From Saprospiraceae bacterium (GTDB taxonomy: Bacteria; Bacteroidota; Bacteroidia; Chitinophagales; Saprospiraceae), in NCBI GenBank assembly GCA_020628755.1, contig JAHDEQ010000010.1, forward strand, positions 14,010 through 22,207: a stretch of DNA of 8,198 nucleotides, written 5' to 3'. Below the pieces are notes generated by a model. That model made no database searches. It worked only from the letters and a program-made list of their open reading frames with translations, and had not been told where the DNA came from. Of the stretch, positions 1 to 6,172 are shown in pieces (within the stretch, counting starts at the first letter, position 1; the number at the start of each line of letters is the position of its first letter). The position numbers and the translations under genes are program-made.

Positions 1-1098
1 GGTACAGGCGTGACTTGTTTTGATGCAACTACTTACAACGAACCCGATTGTGTGACACCTAATTGTATGATTAATGTTGCACAAGTGAATACGACTTGTT
101 TGGGAGATAATACTTATGATGTAGAAGTTTGCTTTACCTATCAAGATCCCATTTCTTCTAATGTAGAAATATTGATAGCAGGCACATCCTATGGTTTGTA
201 CGCCTATCCAGCCACCTCTGGTGGCTGCATCACGATTTCTGGAACGACCTTAGGTTTGCTTGGCGATGGAACGTCGGGTATGACACTTGATATTATAGAT
301 GGATCTAGTAGTTCTGGCCCTGCAGGTTTACCTTTTATTTCAGAAATTCACTATGATAATGCCAGTACAGACGTAGGAGAATTTGTTGAGGTTTCAGCTC
401 CTGTTGGAACGGATTTGAGCCTTTATGAATTAGTAGCTTATGAGGAGTCTGATGGAGCAAGTGATGCAACGGTTCAATTAACTGGTGTTATTGGTGATGA
501 CGGAATAGGTTGTGGAGCTATGGCATTTACGGTTGCTGATATAGGTACCCAGTTTTTTGAAAATGGAACTGGTGGTGCCGACGGCTATGCACTCGTAGAA
601 ATTGCTACTCAAACCGTTATCGAATTTATCTCCTACGAAGGTACAATAACAGCTACCAATGGCCCAGCTCTCGGTTTAACTAGCACCGATATTGGAGTTG
701 GCGAAAATAGTGGAACGGCAGCAGGCTCTTCACTCAAAAAAGAAGATGCAGGCTGGGTCGTATCAACGGATGATAGTCCTGCGGTATTCAATATGGGACT
801 TAGCTCTTGCGGAGGTTCAGGTGTACAATGTTCAACTTCTACTACTTATAATGAACCAACTTGTACTTCGTCTTGTCCAGCCAATTTGGTCGAAAATGGA
901 ACGTCAATTATGAATGGAATATATCAAGTTTCCAATAATATTCAATCGGCTGGTTCGGTCTCCAATGGCGGCAATGTAACTTTTGATGCAGGAGTTGATA
1001 TTGATTTACTTCCTGGATTTTGTGTGCCTTTAGGTGCGGAGTTTCATGGTTTTATAAATGGCTGTACACCTGTAGCTGAAGAAGAAGCACAAAAATAA
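1..1098 (+). CDS. Secreted multidomain protein with lamin-tail-like domain, 3' part only
   Basis: The reading frame is open from the first base, so the true start lies upstream; 365 codons are visible (numbered from base 1). A Cys-rich linker (residues 6-22, containing TTYNEP) is followed by a beta-rich domain (about 25-105). Next comes a lamin-tail-like domain (about 112-268) opening with ISEIHYDN and GEFVEV, typical of extracellular LTD domains. A second copy of the Cys linker (277-292, again TTYNEP between cysteines) leads into a C-terminal module (about 293-355) with LLPGF, GAEFHGFI and a final Gly-Cys ten residues before the end. That ending resembles the C-terminal modules with a terminal GC motif seen on exported Bacteroidota proteins (the family NCBI calls 3-coathanger stack); I matched it from memory. 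The protein is rich in Gly, Ser, Thr and Asp and has no visible catalytic motif. A surface or adhesive role is inferred. There is no obvious canonical type IX C-terminal sorting domain. Confidence 0.75.
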   Translation, partial: GTGVTCFDATTYNEPDCVTPNCMINVAQVNTTCLGDNTYDVEVCFTYQDPISSNVEILIAGTSYGLYAYPATSGGCITISGTTLGLLGDGTSGMTLDIIDGSSSSGPAGLPFISEIHYDNASTDVGEFVEVSAPVGTDLSLYELVAYEESDGASDATVQLTGVIGDDGIGCGAMAFTVADIGTQFFENGTGGADGYALVEIATQTVIEFISYEGTITATNGPALGLTSTDIGVGENSGTAAGSSLKKEDAGWVVSTDDSPAVFNMGLSSCGGSGVQCSTSTTYNEPTCTSSCPANLVENGTSIMNGIYQVSNNIQSAGSVSNGGNVTFDAGVDIDLLPGFCVPLGAEFHGFINGCTPVAEEEAQK

Positions 1099-1137
1099 AG
1101 TGGCACATACTTTAGCTTGCGCATAAAAGAATAATGT

Positions 1138-1203
1138 ATGTTATACCGAGAACGGGATAAAACCCGAAAAAAATTAAGGTTTTCCCCCTTCTCGGTATAA
1201 CAT
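1138..1203. repeat. 66-nt extended inverted repeat between convergent genes
   Basis: The outer arms, ATGTTATACCGAGAA (1138-1152) and TTCTCGGTATAACAT (1189-1203), are a perfect 15-bp inverted repeat. After a C-C mismatch the pairing continues: GGG 1154-1156 with CCC 1185-1187, then AAAACC 1159-1164 with GGTTTT 1178-1183. This leaves a 13-nt A-rich loop, so 24 base pairs form from 66 nt. It fills the gap between the stop of the secreted protein (1098) and the stop of the YkuK-like gene (1207). Neither strand has a U-tract after the stem, so it is not a textbook intrinsic terminator, though position favours a bidirectional transcription block or 3'-end protection. A short palindromic repeat element is the other possibility. 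Confidence 0.75.
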
Positions 1204-1206
1204 CAT

Positions 1207-1686
1207 TTAACAAACTTTATCCGCACAACTCGAACTGGCAAAAGCATCAGGCTTAGCTTTGAAGACAAAGCCCATTCCTAGGATATAACCCATTGCTTCT
1301 TTCAAAGCCGTATTAGATTTGAAGTGTGGGTCGGTATTGATGTCGGCATGAACTTCGAGTTCAACATCATACAAATCCAACAAGTCACAAAGGTGATAAG
1401 CAATTTCTACTGACTTTCCTACCTCCAAAATCATACGAGCTCGCAAACTCATCTCTTGCTCCATCTTATCGTTAGAAATATACATAAAACCACCTTTCTT
1501 TTCACGCAAAAAAACAATAACCGTAGCAAACTCCACTACCCCACCTCGTACTTGTGAGTCCGTGCCGATACAAACCTTGAGTTTGTGTCCTGCCTCCGTT
1601 TCTCGAATAATGGTTTTTTCTACCACATCAAGAATGGGCAATTCAAAACGATTTCCAGCCAATGTTCTCCAATTTTTAAGTGTCAT
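1207..1686 (-). CDS. YkuK/DUF458-family RNase H-like protein
   Basis: The 159-residue product matches the small YkuK family (DUF458, ribonuclease H-like fold) along its whole length. Features seen are CIGTDSQ (residues 39-45, Asp43), the beta-strand EFATVIVF (52-59), EVHADIN (111-117, Asp115), KSN (123-125), a GY...GMGF segment (133-140), and the C-terminal ADK (155-157, Asp156). The spaced acidic residues Asp43, Asp115 and Asp156, probably with a Glu in the central helix, are placed like an RNase H-type metal site; that assignment is inference, and the family's substrate is not established. It has no signal peptide, so it should be cytoplasmic. The ATG is the only sensible start and has no Shine-Dalgarno sequence upstream, as is common in Bacteroidota. 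It is transcribed away from the YyaL-like gene and converges with the secreted-protein gene. Confidence 0.85.
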   Translation of the reverse strand: MTLKNWRTLAGNRFELPILDVVEKTIIRETEAGHKLKVCIGTDSQVRGGVVEFATVIVFLREKKGGFMYISNDKMEQEMSLRARMILEVGKSVEIAYHLCDLLDLYDVELEVHADINTDPHFKSNTALKEAMGYILGMGFVFKAKPDAFASSSCADKVC

Positions 1687-1891
1687 GGTAATAGCATTTG
1701 AGTTTATAATTTACGAATAACATAATATACAAAATAATACTTGGCAAAACCAGTATTTATTAAAATATATAATCAGTATATTAGCTCATTTACAAATTAT
1801 TAACCACTAGAATACTAAAAAAAGTTCCCTGATGGGTAAAATTTATTGCTTTGTGTTGTATAAATTCGTAAATTGGGATAGTTGTAAGGTC

Positions 1892-1923
1892 AATAAAGAA
1901 TTTTCATACCTCATTTCTTTATT
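1892..1923 (+). repeat. 9-bp perfect inverted repeat (hairpin)
   Basis: AATAAAGAA (1892-1900) and TTCTTTATT (1915-1923) are exact reverse complements around a 14-nt loop. The arms are AT-rich, so chance is possible. Its interest is its place 50 nt before the terminator-like hairpin at 1972-2013, so both could belong to one short transcript. Confidence 0.4.
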
Positions 1924-1971
1924 CAAATCTTGCAAGTCAAACTAAACTTTTATCAAATACTTATCACCTAG

Positions 1972-2013
1972 CCTGCCAAAGCTGTCCTCCTTCCTGTTTT
2001 GGCAGGTTTTTTT
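1972..2013 (+). terminator. Intrinsic terminator-like hairpin with no upstream plus-strand gene
   Basis: CCTGCCAAA (1972-1980) pairs perfectly with TTTGGCAGG (1998-2006) and is followed directly by seven T residues (2007-2013), the standard form of a Rho-independent terminator on the plus strand. The loop is 17 nt. No plus-strand gene ends nearby: the preceding gene is on the minus strand. It may end a small RNA, act as an attenuator, or shield the YyaL-like gene's promoter 20 bp downstream from read-through. Confidence 0.6.
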
Positions 2014-2032
2014 ATTCTCCACTTTTTCGACC

Positions 2033-2040
2033 TACCTTTG
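2033..2040 (+). promoter_or_regulatory. Bacteroidota -7 box for the YyaL-like gene
   Basis: TACCTTTG matches the TAnnTTTG consensus of the Bacteroidota primary sigma factor. The ATG begins at 2055, 14 bp after the box, so the predicted 5' leader is only about 5-10 nt and the message is nearly leaderless. I see no clear TTTG-type -33 element at the usual 19-21 bp spacing. No Shine-Dalgarno sequence precedes the start. Confidence 0.5.
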
Positions 2041-2054
2041 CGCCAAACTCTATC

Positions 2055-4172
2055 ATGAAAAAAATATTCTATTTTTTTTTAGCATTTATTTTTATTGTTT
2101 TAATGCTCAATTGCAAATCTCCTAATGGGAAAGTGCAGCACGGAAATCATGCCTATACCAATCATTTGATTAACGAAAGTAGCCCCTATCTTTTGCAGCA
2201 CGCCCACAATCCTGTGGACTGGTTTCCTTGGGGCAATGAGGCACTTGATAAAGCAAAAAAAGAAGATAAACTCATTGTCATTAGCGTGGGATATGCGGCT
2301 TGTCATTGGTGTCATGTAATGGAACATGAGTCGTTTGAAGATACTTTGGTAAGTCAGGTTATGAACGAGCATTTTGTAAGTATAAAAGTGGATAGAGAAG
2401 AACGACCTGATATTGATAATGTTTATATGACCGCTTGCCATATCATTTCGGAGCGTAGCTGCGGGTGGCCTCTCAATGCTATCGCATTGCCCGATGGTCG
2501 GCCTGTGTGGGCTGGCACTTATTTTCCTAAGGATAAATGGATTGAAATACTTGAATATTTTGTCAAAGCAAGAAACGAAGACCAAGCAAAAATGGAGCAA
2601 TATGCCGAGCAACTGACCAGTAATCTTGATGCCAATGATCGCATACAACTCAATCCAAATCCTGCTGAATTTCAAGGAGAAGCACTCGATAAAATTAATC
2701 AAAATTTCTTAAAAAACATTGATTTCAAAGAGGGCGGCCGCAAAGGCGCACCCAAATTTCCGATGCCCAACAATTATGAGTTTTTGCTAAAATATCATCA
2801 CCTCACAAAGGATGCAAAAGCACTTGAAGCGGTAACGACCACCCTTGACAAAATGGCTTGGGGGGGAATTTATGATCATTTAGGTGGCGGCTTTGCTCGC
2901 TACTCGGTTGATGGCCTTTGGAAAGTACCTCATTTTGAAAAAATGTTGTATGACAATGGTCAGTTAGTGAGTTTATATGCACACGCATATCAAGTTACAC
3001 AAAAGCCATTGTATCAGAAAGTTGTAAGTGAAACTTTGGATTTTATAGCACGAGAGATGACCTCTAAGGAAGGCGGTTTTTACTCGTCTTATGATGCTGA
3101 TAGTGAAGGCGAAGAAGGGAAGTTTTATGTATGGACAAAAGAAGAAATTGATGCGATTTTGGGTGATGAAAATGAGAGTAAAATCTTTAATGATTATTAT
3201 GAAGTAACGGCTAGTGGAAATTGGGAACATCACAATATTTTATATCGAAAAAAAGAAGCTGCTAAGATTGCTAAAAAATACAATTTGACTGAAGCTGAAC
3301 TCGAAGCCAAAATAACTGCGGCGAAGCAGCTGTTATTTGATGCTCGAACAAAACGAATTTACCCTGGATTGGATGATAAAATTCTCACTTCTTGGAATGC
3401 ACTCATGCTCAAAGGCTATGTAGATGCTTATCGTGCTTTTGGTCAACAAAAACATTTAAAAGCTGCCCTCAAAAATGGTGATTTTCTTTCTAAAAATATG
3501 CTTCAATCCGATGGGCGTCTAAATCGAAATTATAAAGATGGCAAATCCGTTATCAATGCTTTTTTAGATGATTATGCTTTGCTGGCAGAGGCTTTTATTG
3601 ATTTGTATGAAGTAACTTTTGATGAACAATGGTTGCAAAAAGCTCGCAAATTGATGAATTATGCGGTTGAACATTTTTATGATAGCGAAAGTGGAATGTT
3701 CTTTTATACCTCCAAACTCGATCCTGCGCTTGTTGCCCGTAAAAAAGAGATAAGTGATAATGTAATTGCAGGTTCTAATTCGAGTATTGCAAGAACCATG
3801 TACAAAGTTGCTTTGTATTTTTATGATACCGCTTTATTGGATAAATCCAAACAAATGATGCACAATATGAATGAGTTGGTAGCGGAAAGTCCTCAACCCA
3901 ATTTTTACTCCAATTGGTGTCAACATTACCTCGATTTGGTCAAACCGCCTTATGAAGTGGCTATCGTTGGCGACGATTTTGAGACAAAACGCAATGCAAT
4001 GATGCAAAAATACTTGCCTCATGCAATATTGTTAGGCGGCAAAAATGAAGGAAATTTAGAACTCTTAAAAGACAAACTACAAGAAGGCGAAACTATGATT
4101 TATGTTTGCCAAAACAAGGTCTGCAAATTACCTGTCACAGACATCTCCGAAGCCTTGGAATTGATGAAATAG
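2055..4172 (+). CDS. YyaL/SSP411-family thioredoxin-domain protein (DUF255), predicted lipoprotein
   Basis: The 705-residue product is near the usual length for the YyaL / spermatogenesis-associated protein 20 family. An N-terminal hydrophobic stretch (residues 4-18) ends in LMLNC with Cys20, which fits a lipoprotein signal; Asn at -1 makes the lipobox imperfect. The DUF255 thioredoxin-like domain (about 34-190) begins with SSPYLLQHAHNPVDW (42-56) and has the redox-type motif CHWCH (83-87), followed by VDREERPDID (112-121). The family's GGWPL appears here as CGWPL (136-140), which adds a cysteine; then AGTYFP (153-158). The C-terminal part has the family's alpha/alpha-barrel motifs: GAPKFP (231-236), YDHLGGGFARYSVD (273-286), VPHFEKMLYDNG (291-302), YDADSEGEEGKFYVW (346-360), ILTSWNALM (443-451) and LDDYALL (504-510). 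A late Cys pair (685, 690) lies in YVCQNKVC. Many family members have no signal peptide, so envelope location is the notable point. The family's reaction is not firmly established. Confidence 0.88.
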   Translation: MKKIFYFFLAFIFIVLMLNCKSPNGKVQHGNHAYTNHLINESSPYLLQHAHNPVDWFPWGNEALDKAKKEDKLIVISVGYAACHWCHVMEHESFEDTLVSQVMNEHFVSIKVDREERPDIDNVYMTACHIISERSCGWPLNAIALPDGRPVWAGTYFPKDKWIEILEYFVKARNEDQAKMEQYAEQLTSNLDANDRIQLNPNPAEFQGEALDKINQNFLKNIDFKEGGRKGAPKFPMPNNYEFLLKYHHLTKDAKALEAVTTTLDKMAWGGIYDHLGGGFARYSVDGLWKVPHFEKMLYDNGQLVSLYAHAYQVTQKPLYQKVVSETLDFIAREMTSKEGGFYSSYDADSEGEEGKFYVWTKEEIDAILGDENESKIFNDYYEVTASGNWEHHNILYRKKEAAKIAKKYNLTEAELEAKITAAKQLLFDARTKRIYPGLDDKILTSWNALMLKGYVDAYRAFGQQKHLKAALKNGDFLSKNMLQSDGRLNRNYKDGKSVINAFLDDYALLAEAFIDLYEVTFDEQWLQKARKLMNYAVEHFYDSESGMFFYTSKLDPALVARKKEISDNVIAGSNSSIARTMYKVALYFYDTALLDKSKQMMHNMNELVAESPQPNFYSNWCQHYLDLVKPPYEVAIVGDDFETKRNAMMQKYLPHAILLGGKNEGNLELLKDKLQEGETMIYVCQNKVCKLPVTDISEALELMK

Positions 4173-4308
4173 TACTTTCCTCTATCGAGAAATACAAATC
4201 AAAAAAAAAGATAGGCTACAACTTGTTATTGAAACCATAGAAAGCCCAAAAAAGGCATAATATTTGTATATATTTTAGTTGATTCAAGTGGCGAATAGTC
4301 CAAAAAGT

Positions 4309-4348
4309 GCTTTGATTTGTCATTTTTTATGTAAAATCTCGTCAAAGC
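4309..4348. repeat. 7-bp inverted repeat upstream of the PorP-like gene
   Basis: GCTTTGA (4309-4315) and TCAAAGC (4342-4348) are exact reverse complements separated by 26 nt, in the 251-bp gap before the PorP/SprF-family gene. It is short and widely spaced. No exact TAnnTTTG box was found in this gap; the nearest is TTGATTTG (4312-4319), one base off. Confidence 0.25.
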
Positions 4349-4423
4349 TCATTATGAACTACTTGATTGATAAACTACACATGACAAGTTATTTACGTTA
4401 ACCAGTATTCATAAACCGCATCT

Positions 4424-5434
4424 ATGAGAATACAAATACTAATCTTCTTTGCATTCCTAGGTTTTTCGCAACAAAGCTATGCGCAACAAGACCCGATGTT
4501 TACCAAATATATGTTCAATAGTTTGGTATTCAATCCTGCTTATGCAGGTAGTCACGAGCATATGTCTGTCCGTTTACTCTATCGAGATCAATGGTTAGAT
4601 ATAGAAGGTGCTCCTACCACTCAAAGTTTTACGATTCATACACCAATGAGCGAACGGATTGGTTTAGGTTTATCGGTCATCAATGATAAGATTGGTGTTC
4701 ATGGTACTACTTCGGCCAATTTTGCCTATGCTTATCGTTTTCAGTTTGGAAGCGGAAAATTGTCAATTGGTCTGCAAGGCGGAGCGATGAATTTCCGTTC
4801 TAACTTTAATAATTTAACTTATAGAGAACCACAGGCAACAGATAATTCTTTTAACGAAATTGTTCCCAACCAATGGTTAATTAATTTTGGTGGAGGTCTA
4901 TTTTATTATGCTCCAAAATTTTATCTCGGTTTTTCTGTACCAAAATTATTGAATCAAAATCTAAAAAGAACCAATGCTACAAGTGTTGGTGGTAATGTCG
5001 CCTCTACTTATAGACACTACTACTTTACCGCAGGTGCTGCAATTCCAATATCTGGTGATGCACTTATTTTTAAGCCATCCTTATTGGTAAAAAGTGTAGG
5101 TTTGTTTGGAGCATTTGCAGACAACAGCACCGTACTAAGACGTATCGGCGCACCCACAGAATATGATATTGACCTTTCATTTATGTTTTACGAAACCTTG
5201 TGGGTGGGAGCTTCTTTCCGTTCGGCAATCGAAAAATTGACCAACAACACTAGCTCTAATGATAGCGTAGATATTTGGGCATCTGTTTATCTAAACAATG
5301 GAATGCGTATCGGTGCTGCTTATGATTATATCATTTCAAAAATAGGCAATCAGACCAAAGGGAGTTTTGAAGTGATGCTAGGCTATGACTTTTCGTATGA
5401 TGAAAAGCGGGTCAATCACCCAAGATATTTTTAA
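4424..5434 (+). CDS. PorP/SprF family type IX secretion-associated outer-membrane protein
   Basis: The 336-residue product is full length for the family. A signal peptide (residues 1-20) ends SQQSYA, with predicted cleavage before Gln21. The mature start QQDPMFTKYMFNSLVFNPAY (21-40) is the family signature, followed by YRDQWLDIEGAPTTQSFTIH (53-72) and GLGLSVINDKIG (80-91). Many amphipathic strands then alternate with turns (for example LSIGLQGGAMNF, FYLGFSVPKLL, SVDIWASVYLNNGMRIGAAYDY), ending in GSFEVMLGYDF (313-323) and a C-terminal aromatic residue in NHPRYF, as expected of an outer-membrane beta-barrel. In characterised gliding bacteria SprF supports export or surface attachment of the adhesin SprB, and PorP is a T9SS component; this protein cannot be assigned to either from sequence alone. 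It stands alone, without an adjacent giant adhesin gene or OmpA-like partner. A 251-bp gap separates it from the YyaL-like gene, so cotranscription is doubtful. Confidence 0.9.
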   Translation: MRIQILIFFAFLGFSQQSYAQQDPMFTKYMFNSLVFNPAYAGSHEHMSVRLLYRDQWLDIEGAPTTQSFTIHTPMSERIGLGLSVINDKIGVHGTTSANFAYAYRFQFGSGKLSIGLQGGAMNFRSNFNNLTYREPQATDNSFNEIVPNQWLINFGGGLFYYAPKFYLGFSVPKLLNQNLKRTNATSVGGNVASTYRHYYFTAGAAIPISGDALIFKPSLLVKSVGLFGAFADNSTVLRRIGAPTEYDIDLSFMFYETLWVGASFRSAIEKLTNNTSSNDSVDIWASVYLNNGMRIGAAYDYIISKIGNQTKGSFEVMLGYDFSYDEKRVNHPRYF

Positions 5435-5458
5435 TATTTCTTTGCAAATATTCATGTC

Positions 5459-5495
5459 AAAAAAGCCTTTCTGCGAATAGCAGAAAGGCTTTTTT
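5459..5495 (+). terminator. Intrinsic terminator of the PorP-like gene, bidirectional form
   Basis: AAAAAAGCCTTTCTGC (5459-5474) and GCAGAAAGGCTTTTTT (5480-5495) form a perfect 16-bp stem with the 5-nt loop GAATA. It starts 25 nt after the stop codon and ends in six T residues on the plus strand. The leading A-run supplies a matching T-run on the minus strand, so it could also stop transcription arriving from the ABC gene side. Confidence 0.92.
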
Positions 5496-5743
5496 GATTT
5501 TAGTCGTATATTTTTTTGCTTTAATATTTGAAAATATCAATTTCCTTTTTTAGATTTACATATCATAAATATTTTACATATTTATTCTTAGACATTTTAT
5601 CTTCTTCTGTTGAACACTTATCACTTAGGATTACCACAAATATATTTACACATTTAAGTTTGGACTATTTTATTGATTGAATAGCTTTTGGGCTGTTTAA
5701 ATTGCTGTCATCAATAATTCTCAATTTGAAAAATCAGCTTTCC

Positions 5744-5751
5744 TAAATTTG
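5744..5751 (+). promoter_or_regulatory. Possible orphan promoter box
   Basis: TAAATTTG matches TAnnTTTG. A TTTG at 5725-5728 lies 15 bp upstream, shorter than the usual -33 spacing. AT-rich sequence yields such boxes by chance. What raises it above noise is that structured sequence and a plus-strand terminator (6173-6208) follow, with no terminator between. Confidence 0.3.
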
Positions 5752-5837
5752 CGAGAAGCTTGTTAAATGGTGTAGTTTAGTAAAGCTTAACTTAGACAAA
5801 CTGCTCTGTATTGCATAGCACCTCGCAAGCTTGTCTA
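5749..5837 (+). other. Cluster of interlocking short inverted repeats
   Basis: TTGCGAG (5749-5755) is complementary to CTCGCAA (5822-5828). TAGACAA (5793-5799) is complementary to TTGTCTA (5831-5837), and TGCT (5802-5805) to AGCA (5817-5820). The first two pairings cross, so both together would make a pseudoknot. Three copies of the palindrome AAGCTT fall within 77 bp (5756, 5783, 5827). Another palindrome, ATTTATT-AA-AATAAAT, follows at 5850-5865. The stems are short and the pairing was found by eye, not by folding. Confidence 0.35.
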
Positions 5838-5946
5838 GTAGCAAGGTAGATTTATTAAAATAAATACAGTTAAATTGAGAATTGGTGTTTTGATAGTGCT
5901 TTCAAGTTGGGTTTTACCTTCTTTGAATGGTTGCTCTTGTGTGCTC

Positions 5947-6090
5947 GATTGGTACAATTTGAAATCCATACTTGACTTTGTAGCTTGCCCGCCCCTGTCG
6001 GGTTCGCTTGGTACAGACAAGTTCGATTGCTTGGTTCAATTTGAAATCCAAACTTAACTTTGAGCTTGCCCGCCCCTGTCGGGTTCGCTC
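5947..6090. repeat. Imperfect tandem duplication, 81-82-bp period
   Basis: Copy 1 (5947-6009) and copy 2 (6029-6090) share CAATTTGAAATCCA (5955-5968 and 6037-6050), then a 12-nt stretch with two changes, then 27 identical bases (5982-6008 and 6063-6089). Copy 1 has one extra T at 5981, so the offset changes from 82 to 81. Each copy ends in a small GC-rich hairpin, CCCG-CCCCTGT-CGGG. The duplication lies in a non-coding gap of an otherwise AT-rich sequence. I cannot tell from this window whether the unit recurs elsewhere in the genome. Confidence 0.85.
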
Positions 6091-6094
6091 GCTT

Positions 6095-6131
6095 GAATGT
6101 CCACTGGACATTCATCCCGCCTGCGGCGGGA
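6095..6131. repeat. Two adjacent palindromes
   Basis: GAATGTCCACTGGACATTC (6095-6113) is a perfect 9-bp dyad around one central base. Next to it TCCCGCC-TGC-GGCGGGA (6115-6131) has a 7-bp GC-rich stem and a 3-nt loop. The second is followed by CGCTTG (6134-6139), which also follows the two hairpins of the tandem duplication (6006-6011 and 6090-6095). This suggests three related hairpin modules in a row, like REP/BIME-type intergenic elements. Confidence 0.7.
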
Positions 6132-6172
6132 ATCGCTTGCTCATCCCACAAACCGTCTATCATAGTGAGGAA

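Larger units (their letters stand above)
1687..2054. other. Divergent intergenic region, 368 bp
   Basis: This AT-rich gap lies between the divergent YkuK-like (-) and YyaL-like (+) genes. No credible coding frame is seen. The first part (1687-1860) shows nothing definite and no TAnnTTTG box on the minus strand for the YkuK-like gene. The second part holds a 9-bp inverted repeat (1892-1923), a terminator-like hairpin (1972-2013) and a promoter box (2033-2040), described separately. Confidence 0.6.

Noticed and set aside
2100..2702. Minus-strand open frame of 200 codons
   Set aside because: It lies wholly within the YyaL-like coding sequence on the opposite strand, whose protein family match is clear. 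It is an antisense shadow.
4173..4423. Operon linking the YyaL-like and PorP-like genes
   Set aside because: The genes share a strand, but the gap is 251 bp and there is no functional link known to me. I found neither a clear terminator nor a consensus promoter in the gap, so cotranscription is left open but not claimed.
5875..6057. Plus-strand 60-codon frame with a lipobox-like LNGC near its N-terminus
   Set aside because: It would need a TTG start, has no ribosome binding site, and its second half is the tandem repeat. The lipobox resemblance is probably chance.
5947..6090. CRISPR array
   Set aside because: Only two copies exist, similarity extends beyond a compact repeat into the putative spacer flank, and no cas genes are present.
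5980..6140. tRNA or other known RNA gene, suggested by GGTTCG strings
   Set aside because: No acceptor stem, anticodon arm or properly spaced T-arm can be built around either GGGTTCGCT; the strings are part of the tandem repeat.
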